From: Paracoccaceae bacterium
GTDB taxonomy: Bacteria > Pseudomonadota > Alphaproteobacteria > Rhodobacterales > Rhodobacteraceae
Direction of reading: 5' to 3'
DNA: 64,000 bases
Assembly: GCA_027489355.1 (NCBI GenBank)
Contig: JAIXZY010000066.1
Span: 205,894 to 269,893 of the forward strand
The translations under genes were made by a program, and so were the position numbers. Positions within the stretch are counted from its first letter, which is position 1; the number at the start of each line of letters is the position of its first letter. The notes under the pieces are model-generated. The model did not search any database. It had not been told where the DNA came from and saw nothing but the letters and a program-made list of their open reading frames with translations. Positions 57,146-64,000 of the stretch are shown in pieces.

Positions 57146-58459
57146 ATGTCGGTTTTCGAACGCATCCTTCCCCGGGGCCTCTATGGTCGCGCTGCGCTGA
57201 TCCTGATCGCGCCGATCGTCATCATCCAGCTGGTCTTCTCGACCGAGTTCATTCAGCGCTTCTATGAAGACGTGACCAGCCAGATGACGCAAGGGGTCGT
57301 GATCGACCTTGCCTTCCTGCTGGACGAGATCGAGGCGAGCCCCTCGCTCGACGCAGCCCGTGCGCGGGTGGTGCCTCTGGCGCAGGGGCTTGAGATCACG
57401 CTGACGCTGCCAGCCGGGCCGGATGCGCCGACAGCCGACCAGCGCCCGGCCATCGATCTCTCGGGCGACACCATCATGGCCACGCTGCACGAGCGACTGC
57501 CGCAGCTGTTGGCGGTGGACCTGACAGGTGCGAACCGCGTGGTTAACCTGCGCTTCGACAGCCGGTTCGGCCCGGTCCAGGCCCAGCTGAACCGCAGGCG
57601 CATGTCGGCGGCCAATCCGCACCAGCTGATCGTGCTGATGATCTTCACCTCGGTCCTGCTGACGGTGATTGCCTATTTCTTCCTGCGTCGGCAGCTCCGT
57701 CCGATCACCAAGCTTGCCCGTGCGGCGGAGGAGTTCGGCAAGGGCCGCACCGTCGATTACCGGCCGCGCGGCGCGCAGGAGGTGCGGGCGGCGGGGCGCG
57801 CCTTTCTGGACATGCGCAGCCGGATCGAGCGGCAGATCGAACAGCGCACCCTGATGCTGTCCGGCGTCAGTCACGACTTGCGCACGCCGCTCACGCGGAT
57901 GCGCCTTGCGCTGTCGCTGATGCCAGAGGATCCCGAGGTTGCCGCGCTGCAGGCAGATGTCGCGCAGATGGAGCGCATGGTGGACGAGTTCCTGGCCTTC
58001 GTCCGCGGCGACGCGATGGAGGGGTCAGAACTCGCCGACCCGGTTGCCCTTGTTGCAGCCGTGGTCCAGCGATCGGGCGAGACTGTCCGCTTTCTTCCCG
58101 TGGAAGGCACCCCGGAACTGGTGGAGATGCGCCCTCAGGCGATTGCGAGGGCGGTGGAGAATCTGGTGTCGAACGCCAAACGGTTCGCGAAGCGCATAGA
58201 GGTGCGTCTGACTTTCCTGGAGCGCAGCCTGCGCGTCACTGTCGAGGACGACGGACCCGGCATCCCGCCGGAGCGGCGCGATGAGGCACTGCGGCCTTTC
58301 ACACGGCTCGACGCCTCACGTGATCCCAATCGCGGGGCGGGGGTCGGACTGGGGCTCTCCATCGCCTCGGATATCGCGCTCAGCCACGGCGGGACCCTGA
58401 GACTGTCGGACAGCGCCGCGCTTGGCGGGCTGAAGGTCGATCTGGTGATCGCGCGCTAG
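57146..58459 (+). CDS. Sensor histidine kinase (EnvZ-like), orphan
   Basis: A 437-residue membrane kinase: first span about residues 16-34, periplasmic sensor about 35-158, second span 160-180, HAMP domain, dimerisation domain with phospho-acceptor His243 (SGVSHDLRTPLTRMRLA), N-box (ENLVSNAKRFAK), and G-boxes (VEDDGPGIPPE; GAGVGLGLSI). The order is that of EnvZ-type kinases. No response regulator gene is adjacent in the window, so it is an orphan here; its partner lies elsewhere. It diverges from the MBL gene with a 50-bp gap between the chosen starts. Confidence 0.93.
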   Translation: MSVFERILPRGLYGRAALILIAPIVIIQLVFSTEFIQRFYEDVTSQMTQGVVIDLAFLLDEIEASPSLDAARARVVPLAQGLEITLTLPAGPDAPTADQRPAIDLSGDTIMATLHERLPQLLAVDLTGANRVVNLRFDSRFGPVQAQLNRRRMSAANPHQLIVLMIFTSVLLTVIAYFFLRRQLRPITKLARAAEEFGKGRTVDYRPRGAQEVRAAGRAFLDMRSRIERQIEQRTLMLSGVSHDLRTPLTRMRLALSLMPEDPEVAALQADVAQMERMVDEFLAFVRGDAMEGSELADPVALVAAVVQRSGETVRFLPVEGTPELVEMRPQAIARAVENLVSNAKRFAKRIEVRLTFLERSLRVTVEDDGPGIPPERRDEALRPFTRLDASRDPNRGAGVGLGLSIASDIALSHGGTLRLSDSAALGGLKVDLVIAR

Positions 58460-58460
58460 G

Positions 58461-58949
58461 TTATTTCGAGGCGCCGACGACAAGGATCCAGTGCAGCTTG
58501 CTGTCCGGGGCCGGGCTGACGGCGATGCCGACGCCGACCTCGCGCGCCTTGCGCAGCAGGATGTTGTCCTTGTGCTTGGGCGAATGCATCCACCACTCGA
58601 CCGCGCGGGCACCCGACGCGAAACCGCGACCGGTGTTCTCGGCCGCGGTGCGGAAGCCATAGCCGACGCGGCGCAGGCGGGTCTTCAGCGTGCCGCCGTC
58701 TGACGAGGTGTGGCTGATCGACTTGCGGCGCGCATTGTCGCAGGCATGGCCCTGGGCGGCCTTGTCAAGCTTTGCCGACAGGACAAGCGGGGACAGCCCG
58801 TGCGCCTTGCGTTCGGCATTCAGATGGGCCAGCACGTCTTTCTGCATCGCCGCCGCATCGGGCGGGATGGTGCATCCGGCCTGCGCAGCCGCACCAAGGC
58901 CCAGGAAGGCCGTCGCGGCCAAGGCCGCCAGCGTCGAACGCTTCAGCAT
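58461..58949 (-). CDS. Secreted CAP-domain protein (YkwD/SCP-like)
   Basis: A 162-residue exported protein. The signal peptide (LKRSTLAALAATAFLGLGAAAQA) precedes a CAP (SCP/PR-1) domain with LAHLNAERKAHGLSPL, AQGHACDNARRKSISHTSSDG, AENTGRGFASGARAVEWWMHSPKHKDNIL and a C-terminal strand. The paired histidines in ISHTSSDG and HSPKHK are typical of this fold. I chose the ATG at 58949 after GGGGGA; a slightly longer start is possible. Convergent with the kinase gene, 1 bp apart. Function unknown, possibly envelope-related. Confidence 0.88.
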   Translation of the reverse strand: MLKRSTLAALAATAFLGLGAAAQAGCTIPPDAAAMQKDVLAHLNAERKAHGLSPLVLSAKLDKAAQGHACDNARRKSISHTSSDGGTLKTRLRRVGYGFRTAAENTGRGFASGARAVEWWMHSPKHKDNILLRKAREVGVGIAVSPAPDSKLHWILVVGASK

Positions 58950-59161
58950 GGAAATCCCCCGTCTCATGGCTCTTCCATCGATTCCAGAACAGTGGGGCTG
59001 GATTCGGGCGGAATGTGGCGCAAATGGTGAAATACGCGAGAAAGTCGCGCGGTGCATTCCTCCTTTGGATGAGCGGGCGAAAGCTTGCCGCTACATGAGC
59101 GGAAACGTGACTTTCCAAGGTCCGCGCGAATGAGGAGAGTGCGGCAAACGGCGGGGGTGCG

Positions 59162-59770
59162 ATGCTGGACGGACTGATGCGCGGGGTGATCGACGCGCCG
59201 CTGAACCAGAGCGGACGCTGGCTTGCGGCGCGCGGGGCCTCGGCTGATGCGGTGACGCTTGCGGGGCTGGCGCTTGGTCTATGCTCGGCGGGACTGATCG
59301 CCACGGGATGGTCCGGGGTCTGGGTCGCGCTTCTGCTGCTTGCCAGCCGGCTTGCCGACGGACTGGATGGCGCTGTGGCGCGCGCGCGCGGCAAGTCGGA
59401 TTTCGGCGGCTATCTCGACATCGTCTGCGATTTCACCTTCTACGGCGCTGTGCCGCTGGCCTTTGCTCTGCGCGACCCGTCTGCCAATGCGGTCACCGGG
59501 GCGTTCCTCCTTTTCACCTTCTACGTCAACGCTGCCACCTTCCTTGGTTACGCCATCCTGGCCGAGAAGCGGGGCCTTCAGACCCGCTCGCGGGGCGAGA
59601 AGTCGCTCTACTTCACCGCCGGGCTGATGGAAGGGACCGAGACCATCGCGGCCTTCCTGATCGTTGCGCTCTGGCCAGAGCTCTTCGTTCCGCTCGCCTG
59701 GGTGTTCGGCGTCCTCTGCCTTGTCACCGCCGCCGCGCGAGTGGCGCTTGCCGCCCGGAGCTTCCGCTAG
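59162..59770 (+). CDS. CDP-alcohol phosphatidyltransferase family protein
   Basis: A 202-residue membrane enzyme with about six hydrophobic segments. The metal-binding signature DGLDGAVARARGKSDFGGYLDIVCD (residues 66-90) matches the D-x2-DG-x2-AR-x8-G-x3-D-x3-D pattern except that seven rather than eight residues separate AR from G. It transfers a phospho-alcohol group from CDP-diacylglycerol or uses a related CDP-alcohol donor; the acceptor is unknown. It shares its stop with the convergent photolyase-like gene. Confidence 0.85.
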   Translation: MLDGLMRGVIDAPLNQSGRWLAARGASADAVTLAGLALGLCSAGLIATGWSGVWVALLLLASRLADGLDGAVARARGKSDFGGYLDIVCDFTFYGAVPLAFALRDPSANAVTGAFLLFTFYVNAATFLGYAILAEKRGLQTRSRGEKSLYFTAGLMEGTETIAAFLIVALWPELFVPLAWVFGVLCLVTAAARVALAARSFR

Positions 59771-60936
59771 CCCATCACCGCCTCGCGGAAGCGGAAGAAG
59801 CCATGCGTGGCATGGGGCCAGGCATCGCGGTCGTGATCGCGCAGGATGCGGATGACCGAGATCCCGCGCGCCGTGGCCAGACGGGTCAACTCGGCCAAGG
59901 TCGTGGCGACGGGGCCGACCGGGGCGTAGGGGGTGACGATCTGCAGAACCCCTTCGCGGTCGGCTAGGTCAAGCAGGCCGGCCAGCTCTCCGCGATCGAA
60001 GCGTGGGGCCTTCGGCGCGCCGATCCGGCGCAAGGCATCCCCGATCGCGTCCTCGGTGAACTGATGGACGGGCGCGGCGACGGCCAGGGGAGAGCGTCCG
60101 GCGACATCGGTCAGCACCGCCACGGCGCGCGGGGAGAGGCCCGCGTCCAGCAGGAATTCCGGGCTCAGATCCTCTTCGGTGACGAGGAGAAGGCTTGCGG
60201 CGGTCGGGTCCAACGCATCGCCCTGCGGGCTTGGACGCGGGGCAGGGTAGGGCGGCATCGGCAGGGCCGGGGCCTCGCTCGCAAGCCCCTCCGGCCGGAA
60301 GCGGCCACGCGTGTTCGTCCCGATGTTATCTGCCGTCGCAAGATAGGTCTTCCCGGCCGTGTGCAGCCCCGCCACCCAGCGCCAGCTGAGCGTGTTCGAG
60401 GCCGGGTCCCCGTCGATCAGGTGGCGCAGGAAGAAGTCCGCCCCCAGCTCCCACGGCAGGCGCAGGGTGAAGATCCAGATCGAGGCGAACCACATCCGCG
60501 CGTGGTTGTGCAGATAGCCCGTGGCGACCAGCTCTTGCGCCCAGTGGTCGAAGCCGTCGATCCCGGTGTCCCCGAGCATCGCCGCCTCGGCCCTTGCCGC
60601 AAGGCCCGGCTCCACCGCCAGTCGGTTCAGGGCCGCCTGCACGCCTTGGCCATAGTCCGCCCAGATCCCGGGCCTAAGCTCCAGCCAGCCCTTCCAGTAG
60701 GTCCGCCACCAGACCTCGGCCAGAAACTTCTCGGCCCCGTGCGGATGGGCGCGCAGGACCGCGTCGATCACCTCGGCCTCGGTCACCAGCCGGTGCCGCA
60801 GCCAGGGCGACAGGACCGAGACATGCGGATGTCCCGGCAGGTCAAGGTTGCGCAAGTCGGCATAGTCGCGCCCGGCGCGCGGCAGGAAGGCGGTCAGGCG
60901 GGCAAGGCCCTCGGCCCGGGTCGGAATCAGGTTCAT
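59767..60936 (-). CDS. Photolyase/cryptochrome-like protein with inverted domain order
   Basis: A 389-residue protein whose N-terminal part (residues about 1-225) is the helical FAD-binding domain of the photolyase/cryptochrome superfamily: LSPWLRHRLVTEAEV, VWWRTYWKGWL and DGDPASNTLSWRWVAGLHTAGKTYLATADNI. The usual N-terminal alpha/beta domain is absent; instead, an alpha/beta-looking segment (residues about 230-389) with TPYAPVGPVATTLAEL and ISVIRILRDHDRDAWPHATHGFF follows. This is the reverse of the canonical order. I chose the ATG at 60936. It could be a light-sensing or DNA-repair flavoprotein; it is divergent from clpP across 168 bp. Confidence 0.78.
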   Translation of the reverse strand: MNLIPTRAEGLARLTAFLPRAGRDYADLRNLDLPGHPHVSVLSPWLRHRLVTEAEVIDAVLRAHPHGAEKFLAEVWWRTYWKGWLELRPGIWADYGQGVQAALNRLAVEPGLAARAEAAMLGDTGIDGFDHWAQELVATGYLHNHARMWFASIWIFTLRLPWELGADFFLRHLIDGDPASNTLSWRWVAGLHTAGKTYLATADNIGTNTRGRFRPEGLASEAPALPMPPYPAPRPSPQGDALDPTAASLLLVTEEDLSPEFLLDAGLSPRAVAVLTDVAGRSPLAVAAPVHQFTEDAIGDALRRIGAPKAPRFDRGELAGLLDLADREGVLQIVTPYAPVGPVATTLAELTRLATARGISVIRILRDHDRDAWPHATHGFFRFREAVMG

Positions 60937-61104
60937 GGGGCGGGGTCTAGGGCCGCCCGGCCCGATTTCAATCCCGCAGAGCGGCAGGTCGCAGGGCTCC
61001 GGGAAATCGGCGGACCCGCCCTTGCAGCCCCCGTTTCGCGCCACTAAGACTCTCGCAATACATTTGGCGATATTCCTCGGCAAAGACACGAGAGGCAGGC
61101 ACCG

Positions 61105-61737
61105 ATGCGCGATCCCGTTGAGCACTACATGAACACGCTCGTCCCCATGGTCGTCGAACAGACGAGCCGCGGGGAACGCGCCTATGACATCTTCAGCCGC
61201 CTTCTGAAGGAACGGATCATCTTCCTTGGCGGCCCGGTGCATGACGGCATGTCCAGCCTGATCTGCGCCCAGCTCCTGTTCCTGGAATCGGAAAACCCGT
61301 CCAAGGAAATCAGCATGTACATCAACAGCCCCGGCGGCGTCGTGACCGCGGGCCTGTCGATCTACGACACGATGCAGTACATCCGCCCGAAGATCTCCAC
61401 TTTGGTGATCGGCCAGGCGGCCTCGATGGGTTCGCTTCTGCTGACCGCGGGCGAAAAGGGCATGCGCTTCAGCCTTCCGAACAGCCGGATCATGGTGCAC
61501 CAGCCCTCGGGCGGGTATCAGGGCCAGGCCACCGACATCATGATCCACGCGCAAGAGACGCTGAAACTCAAGCGCCGCCTGAACGAGATCTACGTCAAGC
61601 ACACCGGCAATGACTACGACACGGTCGAGGCCGCGCTGGAACGCGACAACTTCATGTCGGCCGAGGATGCCAAGGCCTGGGGCCTGATCGACCAGATCCT
61701 GGAAAGCCGTGGAAAGGCCGACGATACGTCGAAGTGA
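61105..61737 (+). CDS. clpP: ATP-dependent Clp protease proteolytic subunit
   Basis: Serine peptidase that forms the tetradecameric chamber of ClpXP/ClpAP. The 210-residue protein has the catalytic triad Ser107 (QAASMGS), His132 (MVHQPSGG) and Asp181 (ERDNFMS), plus the [16 protein letters not shown] oxyanion region. GAGG-rich sequence (GAGGCAGGCACC) precedes the ATG. Followed by a strong terminator and then clpX, the usual order. Confidence 0.98.
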   Translation: MRDPVEHYMNTLVPMVVEQTSRGERAYDIFSRLLKERIIFLGGPVHDGMSSLICAQLLFLESENPSKEISMYINSPGGVVTAGLSIYDTMQYIRPKISTLVIGQAASMGSLLLTAGEKGMRFSLPNSRIMVHQPSGGYQGQATDIMIHAQETLKLKRRLNEIYVKHTGNDYDTVEAALERDNFMSAEDAKAWGLIDQILESRGKADDTSK

Positions 61738-61746
61738 CGCCCCATT

Positions 61747-61772
61747 CCCGCCGGATGGTCCGGCGGGTTTTT
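61747..61772 (+). terminator. Rho-independent terminator between clpP and clpX
   Basis: A perfect 9-bp stem (CCCGCCGGA and complement) with a three-base loop is followed directly by TTTTT (61768-61772), 9 bp after the clpP stop. clpX should therefore have its own promoter, in the 83 bp between the T-tract and its start, or depend on read-through. Confidence 0.85.
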
Positions 61773-61855
61773 CGGATTGTGGTGCCTTGGGGGTTGGCCT
61801 AAACTTCCACCAAGGCATCGGCCCCTGACGCGGGGCAAGCTTCAGAGGACTGCGG

Positions 61856-63118
61856 ATGGCAACGAACACCGGCGGCGACAGCAAGAACACCCTCTACTGC
61901 TCGTTCTGCGGCAAGAGCCAGCATGAGGTGCGCAAGCTGATCGCAGGCCCCACGGTCTTCATCTGCGACGAATGCGTCGAGCTCTGCATGGACATCATCC
62001 GCGAGGAGACGAAGACCACCGGTCTGAAATCCTCGGACGGCGTGCCGACCCCGCGCGAAATCTGCAAGGTGCTGGACGACTACGTTATCGGCCAGATCCA
62101 CGCCAAGCGCGTGCTGTCGGTCGCGGTCCACAACCACTACAAGCGGCTGAACCATTCCTCGAAGAACGACATCGAACTGTCGAAGTCGAACATCCTGCTC
62201 ATCGGCCCCACCGGCTGCGGCAAGACGCTGCTTGCGCAGACCCTTGCCCGTATCCTCGACGTGCCGTTCACGATGGCGGACGCCACCACGCTGACCGAAG
62301 CCGGTTACGTGGGCGAGGATGTGGAAAACATCATTCTCAAGCTCCTCCAGGCCTCGGAATACAACGTCGAACGCGCGCAGCGCGGGATCGTCTACATCGA
62401 CGAGGTCGACAAGATCACGCGGAAGTCCGACAACCCCTCGATCACCCGCGACGTGAGCGGCGAGGGCGTGCAGCAGGCGCTTCTGAAGATCATGGAAGGC
62501 ACCGTGGCCAGCGTTCCCCCGCAGGGCGGCCGCAAGCATCCGCAGCAGGAATTCCTGCAGGTGGACACCACGAACACCCTCTTCATCTGCGGCGGCGCCT
62601 TCGCGGGTCTGGAAAAGATCATCGCGCAGCGCAACAAGGGGTCGGGCATCGGCTTCGGGGCCGAGGTCAAGGGACCGGACGAACGCAGCGTCGGCGACCT
62701 CTTCAAGGAGCTGGAACCCGAGGATCTGCTCAAGTTCGGCCTGATCCCGGAATTCGTCGGCCGCCTGCCGGTGATCGCCACGCTGACCGACCTGGATGAA
62801 GCCGCGCTGGTCACCATCCTGACCGAGCCGAAGAACGCGCTGGTGAAACAGTACCAGCGCCTGTTCGAGATCGAGGGCGTGAAGCTGACCTTCACCCCCG
62901 ACGCGTTGATCGCCATCGCCAAGCGCGCCATCAAGCGCAAGACCGGCGCCCGCGGCCTGCGGTCGATCATGGAGGACATCCTGCTCGACACGATGTTCGA
63001 ACTGCCGGGCATGGACGGGGTCGAAGAGGTCGTCGTCAAGGACGAGGCGGTGAACTCCGGCGCGAAACCGATGCTGGTCTACACCGAGACCAAGAAGAAA
63101 GAGCCGGTCAAGGCCTGA
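61856..63118 (+). CDS. clpX: ATP-dependent Clp protease ATP-binding subunit ClpX
   Basis: AAA+ unfoldase that delivers tagged proteins to ClpP. The 420-residue protein has the N-terminal zinc-binding domain (YCSFCGKS and ICDECVELC), Walker A GPTGCGKT (about residue 120), Walker B YIDEVDKI (about 181), the [19 protein letters not shown] pore-2/IGF-loop region that contacts ClpP, and the C-terminal [12 protein letters not shown] sensor-2 region. All are intact. Followed by a large hairpin. Confidence 0.98.
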   Translation: MATNTGGDSKNTLYCSFCGKSQHEVRKLIAGPTVFICDECVELCMDIIREETKTTGLKSSDGVPTPREICKVLDDYVIGQIHAKRVLSVAVHNHYKRLNHSSKNDIELSKSNILLIGPTGCGKTLLAQTLARILDVPFTMADATTLTEAGYVGEDVENIILKLLQASEYNVERAQRGIVYIDEVDKITRKSDNPSITRDVSGEGVQQALLKIMEGTVASVPPQGGRKHPQQEFLQVDTTNTLFICGGAFAGLEKIIAQRNKGSGIGFGAEVKGPDERSVGDLFKELEPEDLLKFGLIPEFVGRLPVIATLTDLDEAALVTILTEPKNALVKQYQRLFEIEGVKLTFTPDALIAIAKRAIKRKTGARGLRSIMEDILLDTMFELPGMDGVEEVVVKDEAVNSGAKPMLVYTETKKKEPVKA

Positions 63119-63127
63119 CCTTCGCCG

Positions 63128-64000
63128 ATGCTTCTGGACCATCCAAAGGGCGCGGACCTTCTAAGCGAAGGCCGCGCCCTTTCTGCTGATTGGACCGTCG
63201 GACCCTCGGCCTTCCTGAAGCACTACGGCGTTGCCAGCGAACGCGACTACAAGCGTGCCGCGATGGCCGAGGGCCGGGTGATGACCCACGCCCAGATCGG
63301 CTGGCGCGACCCGGCAAAGTCGATCCGCGCCTACCGCGAGATCTGGGAGGCCTGCGCCGCCGCCGGGCATCGGGTCGACCGCTACGGCCTCTGTCTCGAC
63401 TGGTCGATGGCTCTACCCCGCGCGATCCGGGCCAGGGCGCAGCGTGGGACCGGGATGATCCTGCGCGGGCCAGAGGATTTCGTCGCCCTCGCCAACGCCG
63501 CCCCGGTCGCCGCGCATTTCGGGGATTTCGTGCTGGGCTTCCCTGCGGCGCTGGAGAACACGCAGGCGGCGCTTGCGGCGGGGGCGACCGCGATCGGAAA
63601 CCTCGGGCAGTATTTCACCTTCCGTGTCCCCGGCCACGACGATGACGTCGAGGCGACGGCGGCCACCGTCTGGGCGCTTGGCCTGATCGCGGCGCAACCC
63701 GTCCCGGTCATGGTCCATTCCAACATCGACGACGGCTTCGCTGCCCAGTTCACCGACCTCGCCAATGCGCTGGGCATGATTCTTGTCGAGCGCGACATCG
63801 TCACCGGGCTGGTCGGGGCAGGGATCGGCCATGCCTTCGGCCACCATTTCAGCGACCCCCTGGCCCGCATGGCCTTCCAGTGCGCCTTGGCCGAGGAAGG
63901 CGCCAGCCCCGGCACGATGGTCTACGGCAATACCACCAGCTATCGCGGCAGCCCGGCGCAGAACTGGGCGAGCCTCGCCTCCTACCTGATGGTCGATGCC
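63128..64000 (+). CDS. Unidentified protein, possibly TIM-barrel type (3' part outside window)
   Basis: An open frame of at least 291 codons that continues past the window. Visible segments are FLKHYGVASERDYKRA, MTHAQIGWRDPAKSIRAYREIW, a possible barrel core (GFPAALENTQAALAAGATAIGN and PVPVMVHSNIDDGFA), and a histidine-rich HAFGHHFSDPLARMAFQ. The pattern vaguely recalls the epsilon subunit of glutamate mutase, but I am not confident. The ATG at 63128 is 9 bp after the clpX stop; the terminator-like hairpin at 63145-63184 lies inside its first codons. A start further in (for example the Met near 63257) is possible. Confidence 0.6.
   Translation, partial: MLLDHPKGADLLSEGRALSADWTVGPSAFLKHYGVASERDYKRAAMAEGRVMTHAQIGWRDPAKSIRAYREIWEACAAAGHRVDRYGLCLDWSMALPRAIRARAQRGTGMILRGPEDFVALANAAPVAAHFGDFVLGFPAALENTQAALAAGATAIGNLGQYFTFRVPGHDDDVEATAATVWALGLIAAQPVPVMVHSNIDDGFAAQFTDLANALGMILVERDIVTGLVGAGIGHAFGHHFSDPLARMAFQCALAEEGASPGTMVYGNTTSYRGSPAQNWASLASYLMVDA
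63145..63184 (+). terminator. Strong hairpin terminator after clpX, overlapping the next gene's start
   Basis: AAAGGGCGCGGACCTTC (63145-63161) and its complement (63167-63182) form 16 base pairs with a single bulged A around a five-base TAAGC loop, ending in TTTCT. This is a typical intrinsic terminator. It lies 27 bp after the clpX stop but within the first codons of the following open frame, so either that gene starts downstream or the hairpin is an attenuator. Confidence 0.8.

Overview
The window looks like a chromosomal segment of a high-GC alphaproteobacterium, most likely Rhodobacteraceae. The inference rests on the dense GC-rich coding, frequent ATGA/GTGA start-stop overlaps, an undivided glgP-glgB-glgC-glgA-glgX-pgm operon, a zwf-pgl-pgi operon and protein types familiar from that family. 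No species is claimed. I see no rRNA, insertion sequence, integrase, CRISPR array or phage gene; there are two tRNA genes (Gly, Asn).

Layout. (1) 1-4066: two dipeptide/oligopeptide ABC ATPases (minus strand, the first cut by the window edge) diverge from an M20 deacetylase and a FAD amine/amino-acid oxidase. A small metal-binding HMA protein follows at 4063-4260. (2) 4498-15640: a complete glycogen operon. Synthesis (GlgC, GlgA, GlgB), breakdown (GlgP, GlgX) and the link to glucose-6-phosphate (Pgm) are all present. (3) 15637-19496: calcineurin-type phosphoesterase, lipid kinase, lytic-transglycosylase-like lipoprotein, HNH protein and MgtC-like membrane protein. (4) 19591-23313: zwf-pgl-pgi, the entry to the Entner-Doudoroff/pentose phosphate routes, headed by a perfect 12-bp palindrome. 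A related site lies upstream of glgP, suggesting shared LacI-type control of glycogen and glucose-6-phosphate use. (5) 23390-24257: RidA, a small lipoprotein and tRNA-Gly.

(6) 24321-32960 is the most intriguing metabolic region. A LacI-type regulator diverges from an eight-gene operon: a CUT2-type sugar ABC transporter (binding protein, permease, single-domain ATPase), a 2-hydroxyacid dehydrogenase, a DUF4432 epimerase-like protein, a membrane di-iron (fatty-acid-desaturase-like) enzyme, a Rieske ferredoxin and a divergent PanB-like protein. I know of no assigned pathway for this combination; it suggests oxidative catabolism of an unusual sugar-like compound.

(7) 34654-55846 is a surface polysaccharide locus: UDP-glucuronate-decarboxylase-like enzyme, a fused SDR-aminotransferase, flippase, five FemAB/BioF2-like acyltransferases (four in tandem), a secreted glycoside hydrolase, an initiating sugar-phosphate transferase, four glycosyltransferases, a polymerase/ligase, two tiny membrane proteins and a Wzz-type chain-length protein. 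It sits between a truncated HSP70-like gene and tRNA-Asn. (8) 56229-64000: metallo-beta-lactamase-fold hydrolase, an orphan histidine kinase, a CAP-domain protein, a CDP-alcohol phosphatidyltransferase, a photolyase-like protein with inverted domain order, clpP, clpX, and an unidentified gene running off the window.

Limits: all calls come from reading the sequence and from recalled family features. No alignment, structure prediction or database search was run.
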